This document shows, piece after piece, positions 27,532 to 34,152 of a DNA stretch of 45,348 nt (position 1 is the stretch's first letter; each line of letters opens with the position of its first letter). Source of the DNA: an uncultured Gammaproteobacteria bacterium (GTDB taxonomy: Bacteria > Pseudomonadota > Gammaproteobacteria > CAMYKB01); assembly GCA_947258875.1 (NCBI GenBank), contig CAMYKB010000013.1, positions 1 to 45,348 of the forward strand, in the 5' to 3' direction. Position numbers and translations under genes: made by a program. The notes beneath the pieces were generated by a model. It was given only the letters and a program-made list of their open reading frames with translations. It made no database searches and was not told the DNA's origin.

Positions 27532-28170
27532 ATGACGAAGTCAGTGTTCGACTCAGAATGCCGCCGTTGCAAACGGCTGGCGCAATTTCTGGATAAGGTC
27601 AAACACACCCATCCTGATTACCACAGTCGCCCGGTTGCAGCGTTTGGTGACAAAAAGGCGCGCCTGCTTATCGTTGGCCTGGCGCCCGGTATGCACGGCG
27701 CAAACGCCAGTGGCCGGCCTTTTACAGGGGATCACGCAGGCATCCTCCTGTATGAGACGTTGCATAAATTCGGATTCAGTAATCAACCAGTGTCTGAATC
27801 CAGGAACGATGGCCTGCGCCTACAGAATTGTCGTATCACCAATGCCGTGAAATGCCTGCCACCGGAAAACAAGCCTTTTACGGATGAAATCAAGAACTGC
27901 AATAGCTATCTCAAACATGAGCTTGATGGACTACCGCACCACTCGGTGGTGCTGGCTCTGGGTGGTATTGCCCATAATGCGGTATTGCGTGCGTTACAAC
28001 TCAAGTTGAGCGGATATGCTTTTGGTCATGCGGTGGTGCATGACATCGGTGATGGGTTAACGCTGCTCGATTCTTATCATTGCAGCCGTTACAACACCCA
28101 GACCAAACGTTTGACGACACGTAACTTCCACGCGGTATTCCGCAAGGCCAGGAAATTGCTGGAAGCATAG
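27532..28170 (+). CDS. Uracil-DNA glycosylase, family 5 (UDGb)-like
   Basis: A 212-residue DNA repair protein of the uracil-DNA glycosylase superfamily. Motif 1 is VGLAPGMHGANASGRPFTGD, in the family 5 (UDGb) form that lacks the usual Asp/Asn activator at this place. The motif 2 region is DSYHCSRYNTQTKRLT, and N-terminal CRRC plus later cysteines (NAVKCLPP, IKNCNSY) suggest a 4Fe-4S cluster. It would remove uracil or other deaminated bases from DNA. It lies 21 bases upstream of uvrC, so two repair genes are likely cotranscribed. Confidence 0.88.
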   Translation: MTKSVFDSECRRCKRLAQFLDKVKHTHPDYHSRPVAAFGDKKARLLIVGLAPGMHGANASGRPFTGDHAGILLYETLHKFGFSNQPVSESRNDGLRLQNCRITNAVKCLPPENKPFTDEIKNCNSYLKHELDGLPHHSVVLALGGIAHNAVLRALQLKLSGYAFGHAVVHDIGDGLTLLDSYHCSRYNTQTKRLTTRNFHAVFRKARKLLEA

Positions 28171-28191
28171 CGTCCTTGCGGTCCCCGACAC

Positions 28192-30027
28192 ATGTCAGAG
28201 CATGAAAAAACCACAGTCTTTGATGCCGATGCTTTTATCAGGGATTTGACGCAGCAGCCGGGTGTTTACCGTATGCTGGATGGCCGTGGCGATATTCTTT
28301 ATGTTGGTAAGGCGCGGAATCTTAAAAACAGGGTCACTACATATTTTCGTAAGAGCGGGCTGACGACACGTATTTTATCAATGATGTCGCAGGTTGCTAA
28401 TGTGGAAGTCACAGTGACCAATACAGAAGCCGAGGCGTTGTTGCTTGAAAACAATCTTATCAAGCAATACCGGCCACGCTATAACATTCTGTTACGTGAT
28501 GACAAGAGTTATCCCTACATATTTATAGCGTCAGACAGTGAGTTTCCACGCCTGGGATTTCATCGTGGCGCACGCCGGGTGAAGGGTCGCTATTTCGGGC
28601 CTTATCCCAGTGCCGGTGCGGTGCGCGAAACCCTCAACCTGCTGCAGAAAACTTTCCGTATACGCCAGTGCGAAGACAGTTTTTTCAGGAACCGTTCAAG
28701 GCCGTGCCTGCAGTATCAGATAAGACGCTGTACCGCGCCCTGTGTGGATTTGATCACGGCAGGGGATTACCAGAGCGATGTACAGCATGCAATCCAATTC
28801 CTTGAGGGTAAAAGCGATCAGGTTATTGATGACCTAATTACCAGTATGGAGCATGCCTCGGCACAGCTCGACTATGAACAGGCGGCCATTTATCGTGATC
28901 AGGTCGAGACCTTGCGGCGTTTTACAGAGCGGCAATATGTCAGTGCAGAGAGCGGTGACCTTGATATCATCGCCCTGATTGCAGCGGCGGATAACGCTTG
29001 TGTGCTGGTATTCAATATTCGCTCAGGGCTGAATCTAGGCAGTAAAAGTTATTATCCGAAAACGCCAGCTGAAATGGATGAGGCTGAGATTATGACGGCT
29101 TTCATCGGGCAGTATTACCTGCAACGTGAAATTCCGATTGACATTATCGTCAGCCATGCCCCGCATGATCCGGCGATTGTACAGATGTTGTGTGACAAGG
29201 CCGCCCGGCGGGTATCGTTGAGCGCATCGGTCAGGGGGCAGCGTGCACGCTGGCTGGATATTGCCCGGCGTAATGCTGAACTCGCGCTGAGTAATCGCCT
29301 GGCATCCAGGGCCGGTATGCAGCAGCGTATCGATGCCCTACAGGAGGAATTGGGATTGGAAGAGGCGCCAGGCCGTATGGAATGCTTCGATATCAGCCAT
29401 ACCATGGGTGAAGCGACTGTGGCTTCGTGCGTGGTCTTCGATGCTGAGGGTCCACTCAAATCAGATTATCGGCGTTTCAATATTGAGAATATCCAGGGCG
29501 GTGACGATTATGCCGCCATGCGGCAGGCATTACTTCGGCGTTATACACGACTCAAGAAAGGCGAAGGCAAGCTACCGGATATCCTGTTCATCGATGGTGG
29601 TAAAGGACAGCTACGTCAGGCCGAAGAAGTGCTCGAGGAATTACAGATTGATGGTGTGACACTTGTGGGTGTCGCCAAGGGAAGTGAGCGCAAGGCAGGC
29701 CTGGAGTCGCTTTTCTTGAGTGGCGTTGGGTCGCCTATTATACTGCCAGTCAGTTCTTTGGCTTTGCACCTGATCCAGCAAATCCGTGATGAGGCGCATC
29801 GTTTTGCGATTACGGGTCACCGACAACGACGGGCCAGGACTCGTAACAGTTCACCTCTGGAGCAGATTGTGGGTTTGGGACCGAAGCGTAGACAGGCCTT
29901 GCTGAAACATTTTGGTGGCTTACGTGGGGTCAGCCGGGCAGGGGTCGAGGATCTCGCCAAAGTGACCGGCATCAGTAAAAAGCTCGCTCAGCAAATATTC
30001 GATGTTATGCATCAACAGGCGCAGTAA
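28192..30027 (+). CDS. uvrC: Excinuclease ABC subunit C
   Basis: The 611-residue nuclease subunit of nucleotide excision repair. The GIY-YIG domain opens the protein (GVYRMLDGRGDILYVGKARN), the four-cysteine-like region PCLQYQIRRCTAPCV follows, a UVR motif lies near residue 205-235, and the C-terminal RNase-H-like nuclease has MECFDISHTMGEATVASCVVF. Two helix-hairpin-helix motifs end the protein (VGLGPKRRQALLKHFGG). It cuts damaged DNA on both sides of the lesion marked by UvrAB. pgsA starts three bases after its stop. Confidence 0.97.
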   Translation: MSEHEKTTVFDADAFIRDLTQQPGVYRMLDGRGDILYVGKARNLKNRVTTYFRKSGLTTRILSMMSQVANVEVTVTNTEAEALLLENNLIKQYRPRYNILLRDDKSYPYIFIASDSEFPRLGFHRGARRVKGRYFGPYPSAGAVRETLNLLQKTFRIRQCEDSFFRNRSRPCLQYQIRRCTAPCVDLITAGDYQSDVQHAIQFLEGKSDQVIDDLITSMEHASAQLDYEQAAIYRDQVETLRRFTERQYVSAESGDLDIIALIAAADNACVLVFNIRSGLNLGSKSYYPKTPAEMDEAEIMTAFIGQYYLQREIPIDIIVSHAPHDPAIVQMLCDKAARRVSLSASVRGQRARWLDIARRNAELALSNRLASRAGMQQRIDALQEELGLEEAPGRMECFDISHTMGEATVASCVVFDAEGPLKSDYRRFNIENIQGGDDYAAMRQALLRRYTRLKKGEGKLPDILFIDGGKGQLRQAEEVLEELQIDGVTLVGVAKGSERKAGLESLFLSGVGSPIILPVSSLALHLIQQIRDEAHRFAITGHRQRRARTRNSSPLEQIVGLGPKRRQALLKHFGGLRGVSRAGVEDLAKVTGISKKLAQQIFDVMHQQAQ

Positions 30028-30030
30028 CGA

Positions 30031-30588
30031 ATGACTATAAATATACCGACATTACTGACGTTGCTGCGCATCGCTTTTATCCCGTTGTTTGTGCTGGTGT
30101 TTTACCTTCCTTATGAGTGGGCTTATCCCGCTAGCGCACTGATCTTCGGTTTGGCGGCTATAACTGACTGGCTGGATGGCTATCTGGCGCGTAAGCTGGA
30201 CCAAACCTCGGATTTTGGTGCCTTTCTTGACCCGGTGGCCGACAAATTGATGGTAGCGGTGGCTCTGCTAATGCTTGTTGATCACCATGGTGATGTGTTT
30301 ATGACGATTGCTGCAATGATTATTATTGGCCGAGAGATCGCCATTTCTGCCTTACGTGAGTGGATGGCAAAAATCGGTCAACGAGCAGCCGTATCTGTCT
30401 CGTCGATCGGTAAAGTGAAGACCACGGTGCAGATGATTTCGCTGTTATTCCTGCTGTATTACCAGCCATTATTCGGTTTGCCGGTCTATGGCATTGGTCT
30501 CATTTTGCTCTATGTGGCAGCAGCATTGACCCTATGGTCAATGCTGGTTTATCTGCGTTCTGCCTGGCTGGTCTTGTCAAAGGCCTGA
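30031..30588 (+). CDS. pgsA: CDP-diacylglycerol-glycerol-3-phosphate 3-phosphatidyltransferase
   Basis: A 185-residue inner-membrane enzyme that makes phosphatidylglycerol phosphate. The CDP-alcohol phosphotransferase motif is read as DWLDGYLARKLDQTSDFGAFLDPVADK, which holds the four Asp residues of DGx2ARx8Gx3Dx3D. About five membrane helices are visible. It follows uvrC closely and is followed by the tRNA-Gly, tRNA-Cys and tRNA-Leu genes, as in E. coli. Confidence 0.97.
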   Translation: MTINIPTLLTLLRIAFIPLFVLVFYLPYEWAYPASALIFGLAAITDWLDGYLARKLDQTSDFGAFLDPVADKLMVAVALLMLVDHHGDVFMTIAAMIIIGREIAISALREWMAKIGQRAAVSVSSIGKVKTTVQMISLLFLLYYQPLFGLPVYGIGLILLYVAAALTLWSMLVYLRSAWLVLSKA

Positions 30589-30607
30589 ATAACACTTCTA
30601 TATTGTC

Positions 30608-30635
30608 TTGACAGCAAGGCGACTTTCCCTAAAAT
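30608..30635 (+). promoter_or_regulatory. Sigma-70 promoter of the tRNA cluster
   Basis: TTGACA (30608-30613) and TAAAAT (30630-30635) are 16 bases apart, close to the best sigma-70 promoter form. The tRNA-Gly 5' fragment begins 12 bases after the -10 box, so the promoter reads the tRNA cluster starting with that fragment. Confidence 0.8.
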
Positions 30636-30646
30636 GTCACGTCCAC

Positions 30647-30665
30647 GCGGGAATAGCTCAGTTGG
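30647..30665 (+). pseudogene. tRNA-Gly 5' fragment joined to a palindromic sequence
   Basis: GCGGGAATAGCTCAGTTGG equals the first 19 bases of the intact tRNA-Gly at 30771. After the D-loop GTTGG the sequence leaves the tRNA and continues with hairpins GCTGC-GGTTGA-GCAGC and CCCGAC-AGGAC-GTCGGG, then AGGGATGGCATGC, until the intact gene starts 105 bases later. Breaking in the D loop and the AGGGATG block recall the tRNA-Ser elements. Confidence 0.75.
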
Positions 30666-30770
30666 GTGAGCTGCGGTTGAGCAGCGAACGGCCCGACAGG
30701 ACGTCGGGACTGGTGTTAAGTAGAACTCGCGCTGTTACGCTAGGGATGGCATGCAAAAGGTTACAAATAT

Positions 30771-30846
<76 letters not shown>

Positions 30847-30863
30847 GAATACGCTAAGCAAAT

Positions 30864-30899
30864 GGGAAAGCCCGGCGACGCGCTTTCCCTGTTTTTTTT
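30864..30899 (+). terminator. Terminator-like hairpin after tRNA-Gly
   Basis: GGGAAAGC and GCTTTCCC form an eight-base stem with a ten-base loop, followed by TG and eight T residues. It sits between tRNA-Gly and tRNA-Cys, so tRNA-Cys may rely on readthrough or its own promoter. Confidence 0.82.
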
Positions 30900-30921
30900 A
30901 CCCAGGTTATAACAGACCAGG

Positions 30922-30995
30922 GGCTGGGTGGCAGAGTGGTTATGCAGCGGCCTGCAAAGCCGTGGACGCCGGTTCGATTCCGACCCCAGCCTCCA
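30922..30995 (+). tRNA. tRNA-Cys(GCA)
   Basis: A complete 74-base tRNA with encoded CCA. GGCTGGG pairs with CCCAGCC, the anticodon loop CTGCAAA carries GCA, and the discriminator base is T, as required for cysteine identity. It is the counterpart of E. coli cysT. Confidence 0.97.
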
Positions 30996-31087
30996 TTTTT
31001 TGTCGGTTTCATAATTATCGGTTATGGCGGTACAATGTAAATGTTCACCCATGCCCGGGTGGCGAAATTGGTAGACGCAAGGGACTT

Positions 31088-31785
31088 ATTGGCATTGAGC
31101 ACCCAGTTTGGAAACAACTGGTGTGAATGGAGTCAAATTCGGGGAAACCTCAGCACATTAAAGGTGGTGGCAATCCCGAGCTAAGCCTTGGAGCGGTTCT
31201 TACTTCGATACGTTGGAGTAAGTGCGTGGCAGTTAGGGCAAAGAAGCCGCAGGTTTTTTAGTCGATTATCGCTTCTATTGCCGTTTATATGGTCAAGCTC
31301 GAGAGGGATGAGACCGCCGAGCCATTCAGTGTTTTGACACATCGAACAGCGATGCTCAAAAAAGTCTTCCTTGAGAAGTCGTCTTTTGAGCTTGTAGGTT
31401 TGTATGTGAAGTTCATTGTTTAGGTATTTTGCTATCGGTGTCCTTGGAGGAAGCGATTTCCCCTTATTCCATGCTTGCCCTGTAAAGTGTGAAGTATCCA
31501 GGCCAAAGTGTTTTATCGCTTTTCTGAGTACTTCGTAATTGCCGCCATAGGGTGCAACCTTAAGTTTCTGTAGAGCCTGTCTCATTGAGGCCGACGTTTT
31601 TATGGCTGCTTTGAGCTGTTTTTCAGAATACTTATGAAGTTTCACTCATATCACTCCCTGGAAAGTGTAGAGACTTGACGGCTCCTGCCTACGTCATGAC
31701 TGGCTTCATGATACGGTAAAGAGAAAGTCCAGACCACAAATGCGTTTTAAGTAAAAGCGCAGCAGCGAAAGCTGTAGCAGGTAAG
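31088..31785 (+). ncRNA. Group I intron (IC3-like) in tRNA-Leu(UAA)
   Basis: A 698-base self-splicing intron. Exon 1 ends in U and the intron ends in G, as group I chemistry needs. Core pairings can be read: P1 pairs exon CTT with GAG at 31097-31099 (U-G at the splice site); P2 is a hairpin at 31100-31123 capped by GGAAAC; P3 pairs GGAG 31129-31132 with CTCC 31682-31685; P4 pairs TCGGG 31139-31143 with CCCGA 31175-31179; P7 pairs GACTT 31672-31676 with AAGTC 31725-31729. The segments GGGGAAACC, CAATCCCGAGC and GTAGAGACTTGACGG resemble the cyanobacterial tRNA-Leu introns. An HNH gene fills about 465 bases between P4 and P7, probably the P6 loop, in antisense. Confidence 0.9.
31181..31645 (-). 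CDS. HNH homing endonuclease, antisense inside the group I intron
   Basis: A 154-residue HNH nuclease. The N-terminal half is a helical DNA-binding region (YGGNYEVLRKAIKHFGLDTS, then GQAWNKGKS) seen in phage HNH proteins. The C-terminal half is the HNH zinc finger: Cys100 and Cys103, His119 in LELDHINGN, Asn131 in LKNLRLL, and Cys136, Cys139, His140 in CPNCH. All key residues are present. The start is a GTG at 31645 with GGGAG nine bases upstream. It runs opposite to the tRNA, and its stop codon lies in the 3' strand region of P4. It probably cuts intronless tRNA-Leu genes and so spreads the intron; this is inferred from the family and location. Confidence 0.9.
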   Translation of the reverse strand: MKLHKYSEKQLKAAIKTSASMRQALQKLKVAPYGGNYEVLRKAIKHFGLDTSHFTGQAWNKGKSLPPRTPIAKYLNNELHIQTYKLKRRLLKEDFFEHRCSMCQNTEWLGGLIPLELDHINGNRSDNRLKNLRLLCPNCHALTPTYRSKNRSKA

Positions 31786-31837
31786 AAAATCCCTCGGTGG
31801 CAACACCGTGCCGGTTCGACTCCGGCCCCGGGCACCA

Positions 31838-32102
31838 TATCGTCTGAAATAGGCTGATATCCCATAGGCCGTTTTGATTCACTCCTGACCTCTGCCAGCC
31901 TATAGCCACAAGCTGGGTCGCGTAAATTTGATGTGCGTCACATTTTTTGCCCATAGGCCACGAATAAGCGCTTTAGTATTTATATTTAACAATCGTTTGC
32001 AGACAGATGAGATCAGGTGATAAATAATAAAGTATGCCTCCTAATCTCAGCTACACTCCATATGACTAAGGATGGACGCACATTAAGGATGAGCTCTTAT
32101 CC
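31838..32102. other. Non-coding gap between tRNA-Leu and the response-regulator gene
   Basis: A 265-base gap. A minus-strand frame here runs back into the tRNA and has no support as a gene. No clear terminator follows the tRNA-Leu CCA. AT-rich sequence around 31975-32050 (TATTTATATTTAAC) may hold the promoter of the GGDEF-EAL gene, but I cannot fix its boxes. Confidence 0.4.
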
Positions 32103-33863
32103 ATGAATCTACCCCCCGCTATCCGAGTATTGCTGGTAGAAGATAACCAGGAAGAAGCGCTTCAGGTCAAGACTCGCCTTGAAGGCGAGACATCTGCCCG
32201 TTTTGAGATCGCGCAAGTCAGCGAGCTGACTGCTGCGCGAAAGCTTCTTGATCGCGTGGATATCGTGCTGCTGGACTTGAATCTCGAAGATTCGGCAGGG
32301 CTAGCGACCTTGCAGGCTGTTACAAAATCACACTTCGATGTGCCAATTATTGTCCTGACAGGATCGAATGATGAAAAGATGGCGATCGAGGCATTGCGTT
32401 TGGGTGCGCAAGACTATGTCGTCAAAGGCGAGCAGGAGGTCAAAGTACTGGCCCGCACTATCCGTTATGCGATCGAGCGGCATGCTAGCAAGATCAATAC
32501 TGGCGGTTCTGTCGCCGAGAAGGCCTCTGACTATGATACCGTGATTGGTTTGCCAACCCGTAAGTTGTTTATGGCCTGGCTCAAACAATCGACATTGATG
32601 TATGAGCAGACAGGTCAGAATTTCGGCTTGTTCCTTATTTCACTGGATCGCTTCAGAACCATTAACGATACGCTGGGTCATGAGGTGGGTGATGAACTGC
32701 TGAATGTCGCCAAAGACCGGCTACTAAAACTCTCCGCAGGCCAGGATCTGTTTTCACGCCTGGGGGGCAACTATTTCGGAATCATTAAAACCGGTATCAG
32801 TACCAAGCTGGAAGCCTCCGAATTCGCAAAAGATATTATCAGTAAACTATCGCAGCCCTACGATATCCTGGAGAGAGATTATTTCATCGGCGCCAGCCTC
32901 GGGGTCACTCTCGGTGATGAGACGGGGGTCAACGAAGATATGTTGTTGCAACGGGCAGCTTTGGCGATGCAGGAAGCGATTGATTCTGGCGGCAATACCT
33001 ATCACTTTTATAGTCAGGACCAACACATGGCTGCTGCTCGGCGCCTATCTCTGGATAATAGTTTGCGCAAGTCAATTGAGCGCAATGAGTTGATGCTTTA
33101 TTACCAACCTTGTGTGGACTTGAAGACAGGAGAGGTGATCTCTGTTGAAGCCCTTTCCCGCTGGAAGCATGATGAGCTGGGTATGATGATGCCGGATGAA
33201 TTTATCCCGCTGGCCGAGGAATCTGGTTTTATACTCGACCTTGATGCCTGGGCTTTGCAACAGGCCTGCCATCAAATTAGCAAATTCGAGAGTGAAGCAC
33301 CCACGCCGATGTCGATCGCCATCAATTTTTCGGCGTTGCACTTCACGCGCACGGAATTAACGCGCAAAGTGGAAAATATCCTTACTCAAACAGGTCTGGC
33401 GCCTCATTATCTTGAAATAGAGCTCACTGAAACAGCATTGGTGAAAGAACCGGATAATGCCGCTTCAATCCTCGCACGACTCAAGGATATCGGTGTGAGG
33501 ATTTCGATTGATGATTTCGGCGTTGGTTATTCTTCACTAAATTACCTGCGCCTGTTACCCATAGATATCCTTAAGATTGATCGCTCCTTCATTAGCGAAC
33601 TTGATGATAGTAAGAGCAAGGCCGCTGCCGTAGTCAGATCAATCATTATGTTGGCCAAGGAGCTGGGACTGACGGTGGTCGCGGAAGGTGTCGAGGACTG
33701 GGCGCAACTCGCCTGGTTACAGCAACATGGCTGTCATCGTGTGCAGGGCTTTTTGTTCTCCCAGCCGGTGCCGAACCCGGATATCCGTTCCATGAATGCA
33801 CATTTCTCGCATATTCTGTCAAAAACGCGGGCGATCAATACTCCGCCGCGGCAAAGCCACTAA
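32103..33863 (+). CDS. REC-GGDEF-EAL response regulator (probable c-di-GMP phosphodiesterase)
   Basis: A 586-residue cytoplasmic signalling protein. The N-terminal receiver domain (1-125) has Asp58 in VLLDLNLED, Thr/Ser in VLTGSND and Lys in YVVKGEQ. The GGDEF domain (about 150-310) is degenerate: the active-site loop reads RLGGNYFGII (221-225) instead of GGDEF, so cyclase activity is unlikely. The EAL domain (about 325-575) is intact, with EAL at 349-351, DDFGVGYSSLNYL near 470 and LKIDRSFI. It should break down cyclic di-GMP in response to phosphorylation, with the GGDEF part perhaps binding GTP. No kinase gene is adjacent. Confidence 0.92.
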   Translation: MNLPPAIRVLLVEDNQEEALQVKTRLEGETSARFEIAQVSELTAARKLLDRVDIVLLDLNLEDSAGLATLQAVTKSHFDVPIIVLTGSNDEKMAIEALRLGAQDYVVKGEQEVKVLARTIRYAIERHASKINTGGSVAEKASDYDTVIGLPTRKLFMAWLKQSTLMYEQTGQNFGLFLISLDRFRTINDTLGHEVGDELLNVAKDRLLKLSAGQDLFSRLGGNYFGIIKTGISTKLEASEFAKDIISKLSQPYDILERDYFIGASLGVTLGDETGVNEDMLLQRAALAMQEAIDSGGNTYHFYSQDQHMAAARRLSLDNSLRKSIERNELMLYYQPCVDLKTGEVISVEALSRWKHDELGMMMPDEFIPLAEESGFILDLDAWALQQACHQISKFESEAPTPMSIAINFSALHFTRTELTRKVENILTQTGLAPHYLEIELTETALVKEPDNAASILARLKDIGVRISIDDFGVGYSSLNYLRLLPIDILKIDRSFISELDDSKSKAAAVVRSIIMLAKELGLTVVAEGVEDWAQLAWLQQHGCHRVQGFLFSQPVPNPDIRSMNAHFSHILSKTRAINTPPRQSH

Positions 33864-34007
33864 CATTTTCAAGACCTGAATTGGTCAATTCTGCCGTTTG
33901 CTATGCCTCGAGTGCGGTTTCGCGTTGGGTATTTGCAATGTAAACTTCATACAATACAATCTGTTATAGTTTAGGGAATTCTGATTTAAGTCAGGGGCTC
34001 CTGCGGC

Positions 34008-34079
34008 ATGGGGTGTACCACCATTTTCAATCTCTTTAAGTGGTTGAAAAAAGAAGGAAAACGAAAATCGAGTCTTTAG
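34008..34079 (+). CDS. Possible 23-residue leader peptide overlapping a hairpin
   Basis: An ATG at 34008 opens a 23-codon frame (MGCTTIFNLFKWLKKEGKRK, then SSL) upstream of the acetolactate synthase gene. Its end overlaps an 11-base-pair hairpin (34052-34062 with 34079-34089). AGGGGC lies about 10 bases before the ATG, and a sigma-70-like pair TTGCAA/TACAAT (33933-33960) precedes it. The peptide is not notably rich in Ile, Leu and Val, so classic attenuation of the ilv type is doubtful. Confidence 0.3.
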   Translation: MGCTTIFNLFKWLKKEGKRKSSL

Positions 34080-34152
34080 TTTTCCTTCTCTGGAATGTCG
34101 CGCAAGTTTTTTTAAAGGTTTGCTTACTTTTATATTTACCAGCTCAAAGACT

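Larger units (their letters stand above)
31053..31837 (+). tRNA. tRNA-Leu(TAA), split by a group I intron
   Basis: Exon 1 is 31053-31087 and exon 2 is 31786-31834, with CCA at 31835-31837. Joined, they make an 87-base class II tRNA: GCCCGGG pairs with CCCGGGC, the anticodon stem is AGGGA/TCCCT, the loop CTTAAAA carries TAA, the variable arm is CGGTGGCAACACCG and the T arm is GCCGGTTCGACTCCGGC. The break falls between the first and second anticodon bases (U34 and A35), the site used by the tRNA-Leu(UAA) group I introns of cyanobacteria and plastids. Gene order makes it the counterpart of E. coli leuZ. Without splicing the gene gives no usable tRNA. Confidence 0.93.

Noticed and set aside
31088-31785. 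tRNA-Leu interruption as a simple insertion that kills the gene
   Set aside because: The interruption is at the known group I site, ends in G, and the P3, P4 and P7 pairings can be read, so a self-splicing intron explains it better than a dead insertion.
31706-31954. 82-codon minus-strand frame across tRNA-Leu exon 2
   Set aside because: It covers the intron 3' core and the tRNA exon and has no domain; treated as chance.
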